DNA of 64,000 nucleotides from Nostoc sp. NIES-3756 (GCF_001548375.1 NZ_AP017295.1:3010501-3074500); one strand, 5' to 3'. Shown: positions 1 through 8,832, numbered from the stretch's first letter. Notes: generated by a model not told the origin, from the sequence alone. Numbers and translations are program-made.

Positions 1-1
1 A

Positions 2-229
2 GATATCTTGCAAACAGTGTGGCAGTATTTACCCTCCTCAGGCAGAGTCATTGCTACGGCTGCTAACCTTGAGAGCTTGTATGTTATTTCCCAGAGCTTT
101 TCCCAATTACAAGCGAGAAATATTGAAGTCGTACAATCTGCGGTTAATCGCTTAGAAACAAGAGGATTTTCTCAAACCTTTGCCGCAGTTGATCCCATTT
201 TTATCCTCAGTGGTGAGAAACTAGACTAG
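2..229 (+). CDS. C-terminal end of a CbiT/CobL-like precorrin methyltransferase (partial)
   Basis: The reading frame is open from base 2, so the gene starts outside the window and the TTG at 8 need not be its start. The visible 76 residues resemble the last strand-helix part of the CbiT domain of CobL/CbiET, which methylates and decarboxylates precorrin-6/8 intermediates in cobalamin synthesis. The support is a 'GGRVIATA'-like segment (here SGRVIATAANLESL), a helix with QARNIEVVQSAVNRLE, and a closing strand DPIFILSGEK. The SAM-binding part is not in view, so this rests on the tail alone. Another class I methyltransferase is possible. Confidence 0.6.
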   Translation, partial: DILQTVWQYLPSSGRVIATAANLESLYVISQSFSQLQARNIEVVQSAVNRLETRGFSQTFAAVDPIFILSGEKLD

Positions 230-238
230 GGTTAGGGA

Positions 239-357
239 TTGGGGAGATGAGGAAGATGAGGGAGATGAGGGAGACAAAGTAACTATTAATTCTTCCCCCA
301 CTCCCCACTCCCCCCACTTCCCCTACTCCCCCTACTCCCTCATCTCCCCACTCTCCT
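239..357. repeat. Paired G-rich and C-rich tandem repeats
   Basis: Tandem GGGAGATGA units (239-275) are followed by C-rich units of the CCCCTACT/CCCCACTC kind (294-352). The two blocks are roughly complementary, with GATTGGGGAGATGAG at the left and CTCATCTCCCC plus CCCAATCCCC at the right, so the transcript could fold back on itself. They fill the gap between the cobalamin gene fragment and cdsA. Confidence 0.8.
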
Positions 358-381
358 AATACCCAATCCCCAAATACTCGT

Positions 382-1269
382 ATGCCTTGGTCTCGGATTA
401 TTAGTGGAATTGTTGCGATCGCCCTTGCTTTAGTTGCTGTCCTGTTGGGGGGTTGGTATTTTACCATCTTGTTGGCGATCGTTGTTTATTTAGGACAACA
501 GGAATATTTTGAGTTAGTACACACCAGAGGTATTTTGCCAGCCGCGAAAACTACCTTATTCCTCAGTCAAGTTTTACTTGTCACTTGTACTTTGGATAGT
601 AATTTAGTTGATGCTGTCATGCCTATTGCTGGTACTTTTATTTGTTTTTACTTATTATTCCAGCCCAAAATGGCAACCATTGCTGATGTTTCGGCATCAA
701 TTATGGGCTTATTTTATGTCGGTTACTTGCCAAGTTATTGGGTGCGGTTACGGTCAATTGGTAGCGCCGCAGTCAGTAATTTACCCTTTGGTGGTTATTG
801 GCCAGGAAATTGGACAGATATTTTTGAGGAAGCAAATTTTGCCTTACTGCCACAAGGGTTTAAAATCACAGTGCTGACTTTCTTGTGCATTTGGGCAGCA
901 GATATTGGTGCATATACCATCGGAAAATTCTTCGGCAAAACTCGTTTGTCAGATATCAGCCCCAAGAAAACAGTTGAAGGCGCAGTCTTTGGAATTAGTG
1001 CTTGTTTAAGCGTAGCCATTGCTGGTGCTTACTATCTTCAATTACCCCAATTTCTTTTAACTGGCACAATCTTAGGTTTACTAATAGGCTTGGCCAGTCT
1101 TTTGGGCGACCTCACTGAGTCAATGCTGAAGCGTGACGCTGGCGTTAAAGACTCTGGACAATTGATCCCAGGTCATGGCGGCATCTTAGACCGCACCGAT
1201 AGCTATATCTTCACAGCACCCTTAGTTTACTATTTCGTCACGCTGGTTTTGCCTTTATTTGGTCATTAG
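382..1269 (+). CDS. cdsA: Phosphatidate cytidylyltransferase
   Basis: The enzyme makes CDP-diacylglycerol from CTP and phosphatidic acid in the membrane, the branch point to phosphatidylglycerol, the only phospholipid of cyanobacterial thylakoids. The 295-residue protein has about eight hydrophobic segments. It carries the CdsA signature near residues 250-275: S-x-L-K-R, then K-D-S-G, then P-G-H-G-G-I-L-D-R. Length is normal for the family. The start ATG follows directly on a C-rich repeat block and has no clear Shine-Dalgarno sequence. The gene stops inside the TCATTAG repeat tract. Confidence 0.95.
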   Translation: MPWSRIISGIVAIALALVAVLLGGWYFTILLAIVVYLGQQEYFELVHTRGILPAAKTTLFLSQVLLVTCTLDSNLVDAVMPIAGTFICFYLLFQPKMATIADVSASIMGLFYVGYLPSYWVRLRSIGSAAVSNLPFGGYWPGNWTDIFEEANFALLPQGFKITVLTFLCIWAADIGAYTIGKFFGKTRLSDISPKKTVEGAVFGISACLSVAIAGAYYLQLPQFLLTGTILGLLIGLASLLGDLTESMLKRDAGVKDSGQLIPGHGGILDRTDSYIFTAPLVYYFVTLVLPLFGH

Positions 1270-1371
1270 TCATTAGTCATTAGTCATTAGTCCATAGTCC
1301 ATAGTCATTAATTATTCTCCCTTGTCTCCCCCTACTCCCTCATCTCCCTCATCTCCCTCTCTCCTCCATCA
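1263..1371. repeat. TCATTAG and C-rich tandem repeats
   Basis: About five TCATTAG/TCCATAG heptamers run from 1263 to 1312 and overlap the cdsA stop codon. CTCCCTCAT units follow to about 1371 and touch the 3' end of the convergent DUF2993 gene. Confidence 0.85.
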
Positions 1372-2082
1372 CGGATTCACATTAGCCTGTCCACGACAAA
1401 CTAATTGTCCGGGGATCAGTTTCAGTTCTTGGATATCGACATCTGAACCTAGATCCACTTTTTGGGGATCGTTGATTTCTATGAGAGTAACTTGGTTTTC
1501 TTGAACTCGAATTTGCGATAATTGCAATTCATTCCCACTAAGCAAGTCTAAGTGCAGGCTAATGTCTAAAGGTATTGGTTCGCTGGCAGATGCTAGGATG
1601 GCATTTAATTCTACTTGTTGATGACCGAGAATAAGCTTCTGCCAAACAATAGGCTTGGATTTTGTGCCGTATTCTGGTAAAAGAAGATCCAGTAAGTCAT
1701 TTAAAGCAGTCGATAATAGTTCAGATGAGAGGGAACTATTCAAATCCATCTCGTCTATGATCAACTCCCCAACTACTGGGACTACGTGCATTAATTGCAG
1801 TGGTTTACCTTTAAGTACTTGGCCTATGTTGACTTGAATATTCTCTGCTGCAAGTTTAATTTGTGTAAGATGGAGATCCTGGTAGATGGCATGATTGGCA
1901 AAGATGGAAACCCAAGGAATGGAGCCGGAAAGAAGTTGACGATCGCTAGCTTTAATTTCCACTTCCAAATCCGAGACTTGACTAACTTGCGATCGCAACC
2001 ACAGTTTTAACGCTGTGGTTAAGACGTTCGTAACGATACGGATTTTGTTTAAGCCTTTTTTTGGGGGGTTATTCTCTGGCAT
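1369..2082 (-). CDS. DUF2993 (LmeA-like) protein
   Basis: The 237-residue protein matches the DUF2993 family common in cyanobacteria and actinobacteria, whose best studied member, LmeA, binds phospholipid. Family features seen are an N-terminal amphipathic stretch (about 15-35, TNVLTTALKLWLRSQVSQ), the 'EIKASDRQLLSGSIPWVSIFANHAIYQ' block (in part) near 43-70, and a long alternating beta pattern. No clear signal peptide is visible. It is convergent with cdsA, which does not by itself show a link to lipid metabolism. The precise role is unknown. Confidence 0.8.
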   Translation of the reverse strand: MPENNPPKKGLNKIRIVTNVLTTALKLWLRSQVSQVSDLEVEIKASDRQLLSGSIPWVSIFANHAIYQDLHLTQIKLAAENIQVNIGQVLKGKPLQLMHVVPVVGELIIDEMDLNSSLSSELLSTALNDLLDLLLPEYGTKSKPIVWQKLILGHQQVELNAILASASEPIPLDISLHLDLLSGNELQLSQIRVQENQVTLIEINDPQKVDLGSDVDIQELKLIPGQLVCRGQANVNP

Positions 2083-2225
2083 TTAACCACTATATAGACA
2101 AGTATTTGCTAGGTAATCAACTAACTTTAAATAAGTCTTAACTGTAACATTTATGGCTACCATCTACAAAATGCCAAGATTATGATGATTATTTGAACCC
2201 TTATATTATTATCAGTAATTTCTAC

Positions 2226-3026
2226 ATGGAGGCTAGGTTACAAAAAGTTCTATCACAATGGGGGATCGCCTCTCGACGGGAGGCGGAAGAAATGATCAGG
2301 CGATCGCGCGTACATATCAATGGGGCATTAGCTCAACTTGGTCAAAAAGTTGACCCTGAAAGAGATATAATTACAGTTGATGGTAAGTCAGTATCTGCTC
2401 AAGCGCATCCCCATCTAACATACCTATTATTAAACAAACCCACCGGAGTAGTGTCTACTTGCTACGACCCCCAAGGTAGGAAAACAGTGTTAGATTTATT
2501 GCCAGAAAAATTACGTAAGGGATTGGGTCTTCACCCAGTTGGTCGGCTGGACGCAGATTCTACAGGAGCATTGATACTGACGAACGACGGAGATTTGACC
2601 TATAAGCTGACTCATCCAAGTCATAATATCCCCAAAACTTATCAAGTATTAGTTAAAGGACATCCTTCCCAAGCAGTGTTAGAAATGTGGCGGCGGGGTG
2701 TGGTTTTAGATGGGAGAAAAACCCGTCCAGCCAAAGTTACCTTGTTAGAAACTCTGGCTGACAAAAGTCGTTTAGAAATAATTTTGCAGGAGGGACGTAA
2801 CCGCCAAATTCGCCGTGTAGCCGAACAATTGGGACATCCAGTAGTGAAATTACATCGGATTGCGATCGGTTCTATTCAATTACAAAACTCAAAACAACCC
2901 CCACTGAGTCAAGGAAACTATCGTCTGCTCCGAGATGAAGAAATCCGCACCTTGCAAGAGCAAGTAAAGCATATACCGAGTAAAGACGGTGGGGAGATGA
3001 GGGAGATGAGGGAGATGAGGGAGTAG
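2226..3026 (+). CDS. RluB/RsuA-type rRNA pseudouridine synthase
   Basis: The protein is predicted to isomerise a uridine in rRNA. An S4 RNA-binding domain covers about residues 1-60 (ARLQKVLSQWGIASRREAEEM is typical in content). The catalytic domain follows, with the GRLDADSTGALILTNDGDL block (near 105-125) holding the catalytic Asp. The G-R-N-R-Q-I-R-R motif lies near 195. I take the ATG at 2226 as the start because the S4 domain begins there; a TTG at 2193 would add 11 residues without family support. The last residues, GGEMREMREMRE, are encoded by GGGAGATGA tandem repeats and look like an acquired tail replacing the original stop region. Confidence 0.92.
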   Translation: MEARLQKVLSQWGIASRREAEEMIRRSRVHINGALAQLGQKVDPERDIITVDGKSVSAQAHPHLTYLLLNKPTGVVSTCYDPQGRKTVLDLLPEKLRKGLGLHPVGRLDADSTGALILTNDGDLTYKLTHPSHNIPKTYQVLVKGHPSQAVLEMWRRGVVLDGRKTRPAKVTLLETLADKSRLEIILQEGRNRQIRRVAEQLGHPVVKLHRIAIGSIQLQNSKQPPLSQGNYRLLRDEEIRTLQEQVKHIPSKDGGEMREMREMRE

Positions 3027-3104
3027 GGGGAGTAGGGAGAGCCAGAGAAGAATAACTTTGGACTATGGACTATGGACTAATGACTAATGACTAATGACTA
3101 ATGA
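2990..3104. repeat. GGGAGATGA, GGACTAT and TAATGAC tandem repeats
   Basis: GGGAGATGA units (2990-3024) encode the end of the upstream pseudouridine synthase. They run into GGAGTAGGG units, then into GGACTAT and TAATGAC heptamers (3058-3104) that stop just before the ribosome binding site of the next gene. Confidence 0.9.
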
Positions 3105-3129
3105 CAACTGAGGTAAGGAGTTTATAAAA

Positions 3130-3927
3130 GTGATGAAATGGCTAAAAAGAAAGCAGGATGATCAACCACAACTTTCGCTAGAACAACAAAGAGCAGAAAA
3201 GCTAGCGGAATTAGGCGCTCAGTTGTGGACTTCCCGACAAGAAAAGGGATTGTCCCTAGAAGAAATGGTCGCCATGACTAAAATTCCCAAGCGGCTGTTG
3301 CAAGCAATTGAAGAAGGCAATATTAATGATTTGCCAGAACCAATTTATATACAAGGTTTAATTAGACAATTTGCTGATGCACTCGGCTTTAATGGTGTGG
3401 AATTTTCCAGCCAATTTCCGGTTGTTTCTGTGCAAAAAAAGCTTCAACCTGTAGGGGAAACTAAATCAATTAGGCTATTACGTCCTTTTCATCTTTACTT
3501 ACTTTATATATTTGTCATTATCTGCTCTATCAGCAGTTTGTCTCAGTTATTGAATAATGCAGCTTTGAAAGCAGATAACGAGAGTACACCATCTATAGAG
3601 CAAGAAACTGTAGTTGATTCGCAACAAAAACCAATCAAAAGTGAACCTGTAAGCGATCTCACCAAAGATAAGAATAATCAATTTGTACAAGTTGGTGTCA
3701 CCCTCAAAGCCTCATCCTGGATTCGGGTAGTAGCTGACGGTAAAACTCAATTCGAGGGGACATTACCGGAAGGAACTCATCGAGTTTGGAAAGCTCAAGA
3801 ACAACTGACAGTGAAAACTACCAATGCTGGCGGTGTACTGATGAGTGTCAATCAGCAAGCAGCCAAAGAAATGGGAGAACTGGGTAAAGAGGAAGAAATT
3901 AAGATTGCAGCTAAACCTCAATTGTGA
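3130..3927 (+). CDS. RodZ-like helix-turn-helix membrane protein
   Basis: RodZ proteins link the cytoplasmic MreB cytoskeleton to the cell envelope. The order of parts is typical: a cytoplasmic Xre-type helix-turn-helix of the RodZ kind (about residues 22-95, with LPEPIYIQGLIRQFADALG), one membrane segment (about 117-140, rich in Leu, Tyr and Ile), a low-complexity linker, and a C-terminal beta domain of the DUF4115 kind (about 185-255, with WIRVVADGKTQFEGTLPEG). A GTG at 3130 and an ATG at 3133 both lie behind AAGGAG (3115-3120); either may be used. Role inferred from architecture. Confidence 0.85.
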   Translation: MMKWLKRKQDDQPQLSLEQQRAEKLAELGAQLWTSRQEKGLSLEEMVAMTKIPKRLLQAIEEGNINDLPEPIYIQGLIRQFADALGFNGVEFSSQFPVVSVQKKLQPVGETKSIRLLRPFHLYLLYIFVIICSISSLSQLLNNAALKADNESTPSIEQETVVDSQQKPIKSEPVSDLTKDKNNQFVQVGVTLKASSWIRVVADGKTQFEGTLPEGTHRVWKAQEQLTVKTTNAGGVLMSVNQQAAKEMGELGKEEEIKIAAKPQL

Positions 3928-3937
3928 ACAAAAAGGA

Positions 3938-4041
3938 AATTTAGGGTATGGGGGTATAGGGGTATAGTTCTTAATCTACATCCCTACACCCTTAAACCCT
4001 AATTACGAATTACGCATTACGAATTACGAATTACGAATTAG
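3938..4041. repeat. GGGTATA and ATTACGA tandem repeats
   Basis: A GGGGGTATAGGGGTATAG stretch (about 3949-3966) is followed by five ATTACGA/ATTACGC heptamers (4002-4039). They lie between the RodZ-like gene and the convergent malQ. Confidence 0.85.
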
Positions 4042-4044
4042 CCG

Positions 4045-5553
4045 TTATTTACCTTGAGGGGCGCGTCCGTAGAGTTTGGTGAGGGCTTTTAAGCGATCGC
4101 TCAACTCATCTCTCAAAGCTTCCCAATCATAGCGCCACTCCCAATTCCCAGTTGCAACACTGGGAAAATTCATCCGCGCCTCATTACCCAGACCCAAAAT
4201 ATCTTGTAGCGGGAGAATCGCTTGATTTGCAACAGAACTCAAAGCCAAGCGAATCAAATCCCAGTGGATACCTTCAGGACTAACACAACCTAAATAGAGT
4301 AAGAGATTTTGTTTTTCGTAGTCACTGGCTTGGTTGAACCAACCTACAGTTGTATCATTATCGTGAGTTCCCGTATAAACCACAAAATTACGTGTGTAAT
4401 TGAACGGTAAAAAGGGATTTCCCGGGTCAGAACCAAAAGCGAACTGCAAAACCTTCATCCCCGGAAATTCATATTTATCTCGTAAAGCTTCAACTTCTGG
4501 CGTGATTACACCCAAATCTTCCGCTAAGACAGGTAATTTGCCCAGTCTTCGCTTAATTGCATCGAAAAGTTCTTCTCCTGGTGCTGTCACCCACTTACCA
4601 TTCATGGCTGTTTCCTCACCTTGAGGTACAACCCAGAAAGCCTCGAACCCTCGGAAGTGGTCGATACGAATCACATCAACATAATCCAGCATCGCCTCAA
4701 AACGCTGTACCCACCACTTAAAGTCTTGTTTGTGTAATTCCTCCCAGTTGTAGACCGGATTGCCCCACAACTGACCAGTAGCACTAAAATAATCTGGTGG
4801 TACACCCGCCATCAGTGCGACTTCCCCTGTTTCTTCATCTAGAGCAAATATCTCAGGATTCGCCCAAACATCAGCACTATCATGGGCTACATAAATCGGA
4901 ATATCACCGATAATTTCAATTCCCCGCAGATTGGCGTAACTCTTTAACTCCGACCACTGGCGGAAAAATTCGTACTGAATAAACTTGTAATAGAAAATAT
5001 CATCAGTTAGTTGACGTTGTACCCGCTCTAGTGCATCTGGTTCACGCTTGGCTAACGCTGGTTCCCAAGTGTACCAACTAGCGTTATCTTGAGTATCTTT
5101 GAGCGCCATAAACAAGGCGTAATCATCTAACCAGTAGGCTTTGCTTTCACAAAACCCAGCAAATTTTTTCTGCTGTATTTCTGATGCTTGTGTTTTAAAA
5201 TTCTCGCAGGCTTTTTTGAGTAGTTGAATTTTGACTGGTACAACCTGCTCAAAATCCACTTTGTCTGTAGGAAAATTTGGTAAATTAGCCAAGTCTTCGT
5301 CAGCTAGTAAACCTTCTTCACGTAATTTATCTGGACTAATTAGCAGATGATTACCCGCCAAAGCTGAGTACGACATATAAGGTGAATTACCATATCCAGT
5401 CGGCCCCAAGGGTAAGACCTGCCAATATTGTTGATAGCTTTTTTCTAGGAAATCGATAAATTTGTAGGCTTCTAAGCCCAAATCCCCAATACCAAAACGG
5501 CCAGGAAACGAGGTAGGATGCAGTAGAACACCGCTTGATCTAATAAAAGGCAT
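4045..5553 (-). CDS. malQ: 4-alpha-glucanotransferase (amylomaltase)
   Basis: The enzyme (GH77) transfers glucan segments between alpha-1,4 chains and helps process glycogen-derived maltooligosaccharides. The 502-residue length is usual for bacterial MalQ. Visible GH77 blocks are the N-terminal RSSGVLLHPTSFPGRFGIGD, V-I-R-I-D-H-F-R-G-F-E-A-F (nucleophile Asp), A-E-D-L-G-V-I-T (acid/base Glu) and Y-T-G-T-H-D-N-D-T (third Asp). It stands alone, convergent with the RodZ-like gene and divergent from the Nudix gene. Confidence 0.96.
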   Translation of the reverse strand: MPFIRSSGVLLHPTSFPGRFGIGDLGLEAYKFIDFLEKSYQQYWQVLPLGPTGYGNSPYMSYSALAGNHLLISPDKLREEGLLADEDLANLPNFPTDKVDFEQVVPVKIQLLKKACENFKTQASEIQQKKFAGFCESKAYWLDDYALFMALKDTQDNASWYTWEPALAKREPDALERVQRQLTDDIFYYKFIQYEFFRQWSELKSYANLRGIEIIGDIPIYVAHDSADVWANPEIFALDEETGEVALMAGVPPDYFSATGQLWGNPVYNWEELHKQDFKWWVQRFEAMLDYVDVIRIDHFRGFEAFWVVPQGEETAMNGKWVTAPGEELFDAIKRRLGKLPVLAEDLGVITPEVEALRDKYEFPGMKVLQFAFGSDPGNPFLPFNYTRNFVVYTGTHDNDTTVGWFNQASDYEKQNLLLYLGCVSPEGIHWDLIRLALSSVANQAILPLQDILGLGNEARMNFPSVATGNWEWRYDWEALRDELSDRLKALTKLYGRAPQGK

Positions 5554-5631
5554 ATTTCACATCAATACAGGAGGTAGCGCCGCCTCGAATCTATCACGCT
5601 AAGGCTACCTTGGAAAGCTATCGATGGATAG

Positions 5632-5790
5632 GGGAGTGGGAGGAAATGAGGGGGATGAAGAAGATGAGGGAGTAACCCACCCCTAACCCCTCCCAGGAGG
5701 GGAGATGAGGGAGATGAGGAGAAAAACTAATGACTCTGGACTGTTGACTCTGGACTGTTGACTCTGGACTAATGACTAATGACTAAGACT
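5632..5790. repeat. GGGAGATGA and GACTCTGGACTGTT repeats
   Basis: G-rich units (5632-5725) include an inverted 'AACCCACCCCTAACCCCTCCC' stretch at 5674-5694. From 5728 the sequence changes to GACTCTG/GACTGTT and GACTAAT heptamers, which run through the start codon of the Nudix gene. Confidence 0.85.
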
Positions 5791-6216
5791 TACAAAAATC
5801 CTGCACCTACGGTTGATATCATTATTGAATTGATAGACAGACCGCATAGACCGATAGTATTAATTGAGCGACATAACGAGCCTTTGGGTTGGGCGCTTCC
5901 TGGGGGTTTTGTGGATTATGGGGAAGCGGTGGAAGTAGGGGCGCGGCGGGAAGCGGAGGAAGAAACGGGGTTACAGGTGGAGTTAGTTGAACAGTTGTTA
6001 GTGTATTCTGACCCTAGCCGTGACCCGCGTCAGCATACAATTAGTGTTGTGTTTTTGGCAACGGCGATGGGGGAACCAAAGGCGGGGGATGATGCTAAAG
6101 GTGTAGGTATCTTTGAATCTTGGGTTGTACCTAATAATTTATGCTTTGACCACGATCGCATTTTGCGAGATTATTGGCGTTATCGCCATTATGGGATTCG
6201 TCCCAGATTGGGCTAA
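5779..6216 (+). CDS. Nudix hydrolase
   Basis: Nudix enzymes cleave nucleoside diphosphates linked to another group; this one looks like the ADP-ribose/NADH-type small hydrolases. The Nudix box is complete at about residues 42-64: GGFVDYGE, seven residues, then REAEEETGL. An SA-type substrate region follows ([12 protein letters not shown]). The protein of 145 residues has the usual length. The ATG at 5779 lies inside a GACTAAT repeat tract, with another ATG 7 bases upstream in a different frame. No Shine-Dalgarno sequence is visible, so the N-terminal residues MTKT come from the repeat. Confidence 0.9.
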   Translation: MTKTYKNPAPTVDIIIELIDRPHRPIVLIERHNEPLGWALPGGFVDYGEAVEVGARREAEEETGLQVELVEQLLVYSDPSRDPRQHTISVVFLATAMGEPKAGDDAKGVGIFESWVVPNNLCFDHDRILRDYWRYRHYGIRPRLG

Positions 6217-6262
6217 ACAATTCAAAATTTAACAATAGCCAGACACAAGGTTAATAACATCT

Positions 6263-6661
6263 ATGGCTCATCAAATTATTCGTACTGATAAAGCACCCGC
6301 ACCAGTAGGGCCTTATAATCAAGCGATCGCTGCCTCCGGTAAAATACTTTTTGTCGCTGGACAAATTGCCCTTGACCCCACTACAGGCGCAGTTGTGGGT
6401 GAAGGAGATGTCAAACAGCAAACAGAACAAGTGTTTGCTAATCTCCATGCCATCTTACAAGCTGCTGGACTCAAATTTTCTAATGTAGTCAAAACAACTG
6501 TGTTCTTAGCGGATATGGATGACTTTGCAACCGTGAATGCAGTTTATGCCCAGTATTTTGACGAAGCTACAGCGCCAGCGCGTGCTTGCGTAGAAGTTGC
6601 GCGTTTACCAAAAGATGTGTTGGTAGAAATTGAATGTATTGCTGTTATTCCTGAAAGATAG
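6263..6661 (+). CDS. ridA: RidA (YjgF/YER057c/UK114) family deaminase
   Basis: RidA hydrolyses reactive enamine/imine intermediates made by PLP enzymes. The 132-residue protein shows the family pattern: GPYNQAI near 17, the [10 protein letters not shown] block near 30-40, and the C-terminal [19 protein letters not shown] block. That block contains the substrate-binding Arg and the closing Glu. It follows the Nudix gene by 46 bases in the same direction and could be co-transcribed. Confidence 0.95.
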   Translation: MAHQIIRTDKAPAPVGPYNQAIAASGKILFVAGQIALDPTTGAVVGEGDVKQQTEQVFANLHAILQAAGLKFSNVVKTTVFLADMDDFATVNAVYAQYFDEATAPARACVEVARLPKDVLVEIECIAVIPER

Positions 6662-6667
6662 ATTTCT

Positions 6668-6763
6668 GGTCAATTGTCATTAGTCAGTTGTCAGTTGTTC
6701 TTACACTCAACAGTCAACAAATTTTTAGACTAATGACCAATGACTAATGACTAATAACTATTA
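6668..6763. repeat. TTGTCAG/CATTAGT and AATGACT repeats
   Basis: TTGTCAT/TTGTCAG heptamers (about 6671-6698) and CAACAGT units are followed by AATGACT units (6731-6757), between ridA and the next convergent gene. Confidence 0.8.
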
Positions 6764-7210
6764 ATTATTTTGCCGAGGAGATAGTGGTTTAGTATTAAAC
6801 CTTGCCAACCATGCTAGGATAATTGTTGTAAAACTGACTGATAGCGGCATCAAGTATCTCTGAAAATCAGGATAATAATTCTCTATCCTAGTCAACACTT
6901 GAATAGAAAAAACTAGCCAAGTAATAATTCCACAAGGTGTAATCATTGCTAAATGAATGGCTGTTTTTTTTGCTTTTCTGTAGCCTAGCCAATGTAAAGC
7001 CAACCAACATCCTAATACTTCTCCAACCCACCATCCTATAAAAGAACCAAATATTGGCGGCAATAACCCATCTAAAGAAGCATTGGGCATAAAATATCTA
7101 GCGTATAATCCACCTAGATAAGCACCTAGAAAGATTAACGCTATAGCACCGATTAAGCTACCAATAATTGCTGCTAAATATCCACTTTTTGTACTTCTGT
7201 GCAATATCAT
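6761..7210 (-). CDS. Small integral membrane protein of unknown function
   Basis: I do not recognise the family. The 149 residues hold about four hydrophobic segments: near 11-35 (GYLAAIIGSLIGAIALIFLG), 45-70 with several Gly and Trp, 85-108 and 120-140. A basic segment, YRKAKK, lies between the second and third. The C-terminus is polar. The gene lies downstream of the FAD monooxygenase in the same direction, but 176 bases away and beyond a large inverted repeat, so it is probably transcribed separately. Confidence 0.7.
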   Translation of the reverse strand: MILHRSTKSGYLAAIIGSLIGAIALIFLGAYLGGLYARYFMPNASLDGLLPPIFGSFIGWWVGEVLGCWLALHWLGYRKAKKTAIHLAMITPCGIITWLVFSIQVLTRIENYYPDFQRYLMPLSVSFTTIILAWLARFNTKPLSPRQNN

Positions 7211-7297
7211 TTTTATTTGTAAAATTTAATAACAGACAGCAAAATTCAACCAAGAAATCTTTGATTTAGATTCTCAGTTGAGATTTATGCTACGTCT

Positions 7298-7379
7298 ATT
7301 TATCATTCGGGCTGAGAAGCAAGTTTTATTCAAAATTCCACAACAGTGTTTTACGTCTGCTTTCTCATGAATGATAAAT
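7298..7379. repeat. Long imperfect inverted repeat
   Basis: ATTTATCATTC (7298-7308) pairs exactly with GAATGATAAAT (7369-7379). Inside it TGAGAAGCA pairs with TGCTTTCTCA with one bulged base, giving a stem of about 20 pairs around a loop of roughly 36 bases. It lies just after the FAD monooxygenase stop codon on the minus strand. It may be a terminator without a clean T-run, or a small repeat element. Confidence 0.6.
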
Positions 7380-7386
7380 TTATAAG

Positions 7387-8832
7387 CTACACATTCACTT
7401 GTAAATCAGAGACAACATCAGAAGAATTTGATTGCTTGAGTGTTAACTTCTTGTTTAACAAAACCTGCATCATAATACTTGGGTGAAAAAACGCAGTTGG
7501 TTTCTTGAGTAAATGTATAACTTCCAGAAAAACTTGGTACACCTGGGGATTATTACTAGCAGTCTGCATGACTTGATTAAGATAGCTGTGCATTAATCGA
7601 GTGATGAAGTTTGGTTTTCCGCCTTCAGTCGTCGGCCAGCGAAAATCATCACTAGTGGCCATCATCCAAGGAACTTCGTTAACTTTAGCCAACTGTTTTT
7701 GGAAGCGTCGCGCTAAACCTGTTAAATCTTTGTGAGAACGCCACTGATTTTGCTGCTCAAGGCACTGATCTAGAGTTAAAGCACCCATAGTAGCAATAGT
7801 CATACCTTGACCATAGACGGGATTGAAGGCACAAACAGCATCACCCAGTACAACAAAATTTTCAGGTGACTTAGCTAACTTTTCATAGTGACACCAGCGA
7901 TTTTCTGTACGCTGATAGCCATAAATTGGGGATATTGGTTGACCATGTTTAATGGCATCATATACCACTGGACTAACTAAGCTTTGGGCAAATCCCAAAA
8001 AACCAGCTTCATCAGTAGGCGGATAGTCTCGACCTACACCTAAGAGACAAACCATCCAGCGATCGCCCTCGACTTGATAGAGCGAACCACCTCTAGTATG
8101 ATTGGGAGCCTGGGGCATGAGATACAATGCCTTACAGTTGATATCATCGCTACTTAAGAACTGATATAAGCGTGTAGCATACCCTAAGAAAGAGTTAATT
8201 ACTGTTTCTTTAGGCTTTTCATAACCCAAAGTTTGTAACCATTGGGGTGTTTTAGAACTACGTCCAGAAGCATCTACAACCAAATGAGCGTGTAATTCTG
8301 CTGTTGTGCCGTTAGTGTCTTTAACTTGAACTCCTGTAATAGTTGTATGGTTACTATTACCCAGCAAACTTGTAACTTGAGTCTTTTCGAGAAATTTTAC
8401 AGCGTTATTATTAGCTACACGTTCACGTAGCAGACTTTCTAGCAGATTGCGACTACAAGTACGGGTGGTAATTCCAGAAGGGAAACGCGGACTCCAGCCA
8501 CTTGGTAATAGTAATGGACAATCTGCTGTCCAATCAATTAAGGGTGATCCCTTATCTGTTAATTCTGCTTTTAAACCCGGAAATAGCTGTTCTAAAATTA
8601 GTTGCCCTTGGGTTAGCAGCACATGGAGTTGATGAGATTGGGGTACACCTTGACGAGATGCTGGTTCTTCGGGATAGCAATCGCGTTCAATCACTATTAC
8701 TTGGTCAAAGTGTTTGGTCAATACCTGCGCTGTTACTAAGCCAGCAATACCGCTACCAATAACAATGGCGCGAGTTAGAGTTTGATCAACTTTTAGCTGC
8801 TCAGTATTAATATTTACGTTTGAGACAGGCAT
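7387..8832 (-). CDS. FAD-dependent monooxygenase/reductase of the UbiH-like fold
   Basis: The N-terminal Rossmann motif I-V-I-G-S-G-I-A-G-L (about residues 23-33) ends at the acidic V-I-V-I-E-R-D strand. The second FAD motif VVLGDAVCAFNPVYGQGM (near 330-348) is the G-D-A motif of aromatic-type flavoprotein monooxygenases. The VVDASGRSSKTPQWL block is also present. Of 481 residues, the C-terminal 80 are not assigned. It lies downstream of the class V aminotransferase-like gene and near a divergent Rieske oxygenase; all three could act in one oxidative pathway, but the substrate is unknown. Confidence 0.85.
   Translation of the reverse strand: MPVSNVNINTEQLKVDQTLTRAIVIGSGIAGLVTAQVLTKHFDQVIVIERDCYPEEPASRQGVPQSHQLHVLLTQGQLILEQLFPGLKAELTDKGSPLIDWTADCPLLLPSGWSPRFPSGITTRTCSRNLLESLLRERVANNNAVKFLEKTQVTSLLGNSNHTTITGVQVKDTNGTTAELHAHLVVDASGRSSKTPQWLQTLGYEKPKETVINSFLGYATRLYQFLSSDDINCKALYLMPQAPNHTRGGSLYQVEGDRWMVCLLGVGRDYPPTDEAGFLGFAQSLVSPVVYDAIKHGQPISPIYGYQRTENRWCHYEKLAKSPENFVVLGDAVCAFNPVYGQGMTIATMGALTLDQCLEQQNQWRSHKDLTGLARRFQKQLAKVNEVPWMMATSDDFRWPTTEGGKPNFITRLMHSYLNQVMQTASNNPQVYQVFLEVIHLLKKPTAFFHPSIMMQVLLNKKLTLKQSNSSDVVSDLQVNV

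Noticed and set aside
1263..1312. Heptamer tracts (here and elsewhere) as attachment sites
   Set aside because: They occur at many gaps in the same form, as known STRR-like repeats, and no integrase lies beside them.
2193..2225. TTG start adding 11 residues to the pseudouridine synthase
   Set aside because: The S4 domain begins at the ATG at 2226; the extra codons are not typical.
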